Source of the DNA: an uncultured Dorea sp.
Lineage (GTDB): Bacteria > Bacillota > Clostridia > Lachnospirales > Lachnospiraceae
Reading direction: 5' to 3'
Length of the DNA: 36,303 nucleotides
NCBI GenBank assembly: GCA_910588745.1
Contig: CAJURK010000032.1
Location: forward strand, 1-36,303
Under the pieces are notes generated by a model. It was not told the origin of the DNA. It saw only the letters and a program-made list of their open reading frames with translations, and made no database searches. Each line of letters begins with the position of its first letter. Position 1 is the stretch's first letter. The position numbers and the translations under genes were made by a program. Below are positions 33,241 to 36,303 of this stretch, piece after piece.

Positions 33241-34542
33241 TTACTGGCTAAGCAGTGAGGTATAGGAAGCTGCATTGTCTGTCTTAACCATGTTAATTGC
33301 AAATGCATCATACTCTGCCGGATTTCCAAGACGGTTTGTAATGTTGGACTCTGTCTGTCCGTCGCCGCCGATGTAGTCAACGTCAAGGTTCAACAGCTTA
33401 TCATAGTTCTGCAGAAGCGGCTGATAGGTTGAACTCAGGAAGTTATCAGACGCATTGTAAATGTTCAGCCATACCTTCTTAGACGCATGTGCGCTCTCGT
33501 CGAGCTGTGCTGATACAGGCTCGTAAATCTTGGTAGAGTCTGTGAAATCCTGATAGTTATCTCCCGTTACAGCTACGTTCAATGCATAGTAAGAACGCTC
33601 TTCTTCTCTATATACGTATACGTCTTCGCTCAGAACATTGCCTGCATCGTCTGCTGTTCCGATACCTGTGTCAATATCTACGCCGTCTAATGCGTTGCGC
33701 AGAACACGAAGCGTCAAGTAAGCCTGAACGTCTGCATGCTGGCTGATAGTTCCGCCGTAGCCTTCTGCGATAGCAGCTACCGCGTCAGAGTTAGCGTCAT
33801 AACCAAATGTAGGAACCTTCTGGTCTTTTGACCATGCGTTGAACATAGACATTCCCATACCGTCGTTGTTAGAAGCGATAACGTCGATCTGCTCTCCGAA
33901 GGATGAAGACCATGTTCCGATAGCGTTTCCTGCCGTCGCTGCATCCCATGTAGCGCCTGCAGAGTTCTTCATCTCCTGAGAAGCAAGCTCACGAACTACA
34001 TATTTCTTTCCGCCGACTTCAATCTCGCCGTCCTGTACAGCGCTTGCGGAACCGTCTGTGTTTGTTCCGATTGGTTCGCTGTTAATCTCGCCGTCTTTCT
34101 CCACGCCGGTACCAAGCGCTTTTCTAACGCCTCTGGTACGCGCGATAGAGTCGTTGTGTCCGATATCGCCGATCGCAAGAACATAGCCGATTACGCCGTC
34201 GCCGTTGCGGTCAAGACCATCGATATTCGCCTCGATGTACTCCTTGATCATGGTTCCCTGGAGTTCTGCGCCCTGATTTGCGTCAAATCCTACATAATAT
34301 GTATTGTCATTGAAGCTTAATGCCGCCATATCAAGCTCTCCTGTGGAGCTGTTAGATGGCTGACGGTTGAACCAAACCAACGGCTTGTCCTTGTTTGCTA
34401 CGTCTGAAGACGCGCTGCCGGATCCGCCTCCATCGCCTGAACCGCCGTCGTCGGATGTGGAACCGCCGCCTCCGCAGGCTGCAAGCGACAGGCCAAGCAT
34501 AGCCGTCAACGTCAAGGAAATAATTTTCTTGCTCATTTTCAT
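33241..34542 (-). CDS. mglB: Mgl-type sugar-binding lipoprotein, apparently circularly permuted
   Basis: 433 residues. The signal peptide ends in the lipobox LAAC (Cys23), and a Gly/Ser/Asp linker runs to about 49. The folded part begins with KPLVWFNRQPS (53-63), which matches the FFNKEPS strand that lies about 90 residues into ordinary MglB. It continues through the calcium loop (D111-R-N113-G-D115), His129/Asp131/Arg135, Trp199, SNND (224-227) and Asp249. After the usual C-terminal unit and a linker (about 337-354) comes the normally N-terminal unit: KVWLNIYNASDNF (356-368) to YDAFAINMVKTDNAASYTSLLSQ at the very end. Sugar-contact residues are kept on both sides of the break. It is probably the uptake binding protein for galactose or glucose, and is first in mglBAC. 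A GGGAG site precedes the ATG. Confidence 0.9.
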   Translation of the reverse strand: MKMSKKIISLTLTAMLGLSLAACGGGGSTSDDGGSGDGGGSGSASSDVANKDKPLVWFNRQPSNSSTGELDMAALSFNDNTYYVGFDANQGAELQGTMIKEYIEANIDGLDRNGDGVIGYVLAIGDIGHNDSIARTRGVRKALGTGVEKDGEINSEPIGTNTDGSASAVQDGEIEVGGKKYVVRELASQEMKNSAGATWDAATAGNAIGTWSSSFGEQIDVIASNNDGMGMSMFNAWSKDQKVPTFGYDANSDAVAAIAEGYGGTISQHADVQAYLTLRVLRNALDGVDIDTGIGTADDAGNVLSEDVYVYREEERSYYALNVAVTGDNYQDFTDSTKIYEPVSAQLDESAHASKKVWLNIYNASDNFLSSTYQPLLQNYDKLLNLDVDYIGGDGQTESNITNRLGNPAEYDAFAINMVKTDNAASYTSLLSQ

Positions 34543-34703
34543 TTTACATTTCTCCCTTCATTTACACGCTTTTTCTGCGTTTCATTGATAAAAATAGTAT
34601 ATCGGAGCAGAAAAAAATAAAACATAGAATATTTTTCACTATTCATTGAAATTTGTTAGACAATTTTTTCCTATCCCACTTTTTGTCAAAAGATAAACAT
34701 TGG

Positions 34704-34732
34704 TTGTGGCCTTCCTTCTCCTATGCTATGAT
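34704..34732 (+). promoter_or_regulatory. Candidate extended -10 promoter of hydG
   Basis: TTGTGG (34704-34709), a 17-nt spacer and TATGAT (34727-34732), preceded by TGC to give an extended -10, lie about 60 nt before the hydG start. On the opposite strand the mglB leader has only a TATACT-like -10 (near 34596-34605) without a good -35, which would suit an activator-dependent promoter. Confidence 0.5.
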
Positions 34733-34794
34733 AAGTATGATAAAAATACTGATCACAAAGGGTAACGCCTGAGGGAGAAGGAGGAAAACAAAAG

Positions 34795-36216
34795 ATGTAT
34801 GATGTAAACTCGAAACACGCAGAGGACTTTATCAATCATGAAGAAATCTTAGAAACTCTTGCCTATGCAGACGAGAATAAAGATAATCTGGAACTGATTG
34901 AGCAGCTCGTCGAAAAAGCCGCGTTACGGAAGGGCCTGTCCCACCGGGAAGCGTCGGTTCTTCTGGCCTGTTCTGACAAAGCTATGAACGAGAAGATCTT
35001 TAAACTGGCAGAACAGATAAAAAAAGATTTTTACGGCAACCGAATCGTTATGTTCGCGCCGCTGTACCTGTCCAATTATTGTATCAACGGCTGTACTTAC
35101 TGCCCCTATCACGCAAAGAACAAGCATATTGCCAGAAAACAATTATCCCAGGACGAAATCCGAAAAGAAGTAATCGCCCTGCAGGATATGGGACACAAAC
35201 GCCTCGCCTTAGAGGCCGGCGAACATCCGACTTTGAATACCATGGATTACTACCTGAAATCCATAGAAACCATTTACAGTATTAAACATAAAAACGGCGC
35301 CATCCGCCGTGTGAACATTAATATTGCGGCAACTACCGTGGACAATTACCGTCTTCTGAAGGAAGCCGGTATCGGAACTTATATTCTATTCCAGGAAACC
35401 TATCACAAGGAAGGTTACAAACAGCTCCACCCGACCGGACCAAAAAGCGACTATACTTACCATACCGAGGCTATGGACCGGGCTATGGAAGGCGGGATTG
35501 ACGACGTGGGCGTGGGCGTTCTCTTCGGACTTGACAAATACCGCTATGAATTTGCAGGGCTGCTTATGCACGCGGAACACTTAGAAGCCGCCTTCGGCGT
35601 AGGCCCGCATACCATCAGCGTACCAAGGCTCCGAGACGCGGACGATATCGATTCTTCTTCATTTAAGAACGGAATTGACGACGACACCTTTGCAAAGATT
35701 GTCGCCTGCATCCGAATTGCCGTTCCATATACCGGAATGATCATCTCCACCCGGGAAAGCCAGAAAGTAAGGGAGCGGGTGCTTCACCTCGGCATCTCTC
35801 AGATCAGCGGCGGTTCTAGGACCAGCGTCGGCGGATACTGCGAACCGGAACCGGAGAATGAAAAGTCTGAACAGTTCGACGTCATTGACAGCCGCACCTT
35901 GGACGAAGTGGTTCAATGGCTGATGAGGATGGAATACATTCCGAGCTTCTGTACCGCCTGCTACCGGGAAGGCCGAACCGGAGACCGATTTATGTCCCTG
36001 TGCAAAAGCGGACAGATTCAGAACTGCTGCCATCCAAACGCGCTGATGACCCTTCAGGAATACTTGATGGATTATGCTTCGCCGGAGACAAAGGCGCTGG
36101 GAGATCAATTAATTGATAAAGAAATTTTAAATGTGCCGAATGAAAAAGCCCGGTCTATCGTAACCGAGAACCTTCGGCTGATCCGTGAAAATAACCGGAG
36201 GGATTTCCGGTTTTAA
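34795..36216 (+). CDS. hydG: [FeFe]-hydrogenase maturation radical SAM enzyme HydG
   Basis: 473 residues, the usual length. The radical SAM cluster motif is C96-x3-C100-x2-C103 (CINGCTYC). The C-terminal auxiliary cluster motif CX2CX22C is C386/C389/C412. HydG cleaves tyrosine to p-cresol, CO and cyanide and builds the Fe(CO)2(CN) unit of the H-cluster. The AGGAGG site lies 10 nt before the ATG. No other hydrogenase gene is in view, but an ATG with GAGGAA upstream begins at the very end of the window (36300), so a partner gene may follow. A short hairpin (36193-36212) overlaps the stop codon. Confidence 0.97.
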   Translation: MYDVNSKHAEDFINHEEILETLAYADENKDNLELIEQLVEKAALRKGLSHREASVLLACSDKAMNEKIFKLAEQIKKDFYGNRIVMFAPLYLSNYCINGCTYCPYHAKNKHIARKQLSQDEIRKEVIALQDMGHKRLALEAGEHPTLNTMDYYLKSIETIYSIKHKNGAIRRVNINIAATTVDNYRLLKEAGIGTYILFQETYHKEGYKQLHPTGPKSDYTYHTEAMDRAMEGGIDDVGVGVLFGLDKYRYEFAGLLMHAEHLEAAFGVGPHTISVPRLRDADDIDSSSFKNGIDDDTFAKIVACIRIAVPYTGMIISTRESQKVRERVLHLGISQISGGSRTSVGGYCEPEPENEKSEQFDVIDSRTLDEVVQWLMRMEYIPSFCTACYREGRTGDRFMSLCKSGQIQNCCHPNALMTLQEYLMDYASPETKALGDQLIDKEILNVPNEKARSIVTENLRLIRENNRRDFRF

Positions 36217-36303
36217 CAATTGAAACAGAAAGTATAATATACGTACAGAAGGGGCTGTCGGGAAATAGACAGTTCTGAACAGGGCGAGGAACGGCTTACA
36301 TGA
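36217..36303 (+). other. Gap after hydG, possibly leading into another gene
   Basis: The 87 nt after hydG include a TATAAT-like hexamer (36234-36239) without a convincing -35, and a GAGGAA...ATG at the very end (ATG 36300-36302). Too little is visible to name the next gene. Confidence 0.3.

Overview
The window reads as a chromosomal segment of an anaerobic gut Firmicute, most likely a Lachnospiraceae (Clostridium cluster XIVa) member. This is inferred from gene content, not from a marker gene: PTS and ABC sugar uptake with YesMN-type control, an [FeFe]-hydrogenase maturase, nickel-pincer cofactor genes, strong AGGAGG-type ribosome binding sites and moderate GC content. Nearly all genes lie on the minus strand. 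The exceptions are the VOC gene, the XRE regulator, the TetR regulator and hydG.

Layout. At the left edge there is a truncated tRNA-Ser(GGA) with a consensus promoter, then a zinc-ribbon membrane protein with 13-residue Gly/Tyr/Gln repeats, a DUF2752-type protein and a complete tRNA-Ser(TGA). From 2.6 to 7.6 kb is a glucitol-family PTS locus: SorC-type regulator, IIC, IIB(C), IIA, a SAF-domain NAD-dependent oxidoreductase, and GutM. It lacks the usual sorbitol-6-phosphate dehydrogenase, so the substrate may not be sorbitol. From 7.8 to 12.6 kb is a housekeeping cluster: ispD, tsaD, rnz, a small CxxC protein, rimI, tsaB and tsaE, which centres on tRNA t6A synthesis. From 12.9 to 14.9 kb are a VOC protein, an XRE regulator and decayed genes: a dinD remnant with a nonsense codon and an internal deletion, and a second unidentified remnant.

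From 15.0 to 21.4 kb a tight operon runs tex, a [4Fe-4S] aldo/keto reductase, larB, larC and larE. The lar genes make the nickel-pincer nucleotide of lactate racemase-family enzymes, but no larA is in view. An AAA-ATPase/PD-(D/E)XK fusion, an inverted-repeat-rich intergenic element and a TetR regulator follow.

From 24.2 to 34.5 kb is a galactose/glucose-type (Mgl) ABC system. It comprises mglB-mglA-mglC, a terminator, a YesN response regulator, a YesM histidine kinase, a membrane-anchored periplasmic-binding-like protein and a second MglB-like lipoprotein. The likely logic is that the two extra binding proteins present sugar occupancy to the kinase, and the phosphorylated regulator controls the transporter promoter. 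hydG lies divergently at the right end.

The standout observation is that the transporter's MglB appears to be a natural circular permutant. Its mature chain starts at the strand that is normally the fourth structural unit (the FFNxxP strand), and the usual N-terminal ~80 residues sit at the C-terminus. The second MglB-like protein in the same locus has the normal order, so the two can be compared directly. MglC also carries an extra ~220-residue charged, probably coiled-coil N-terminal domain.
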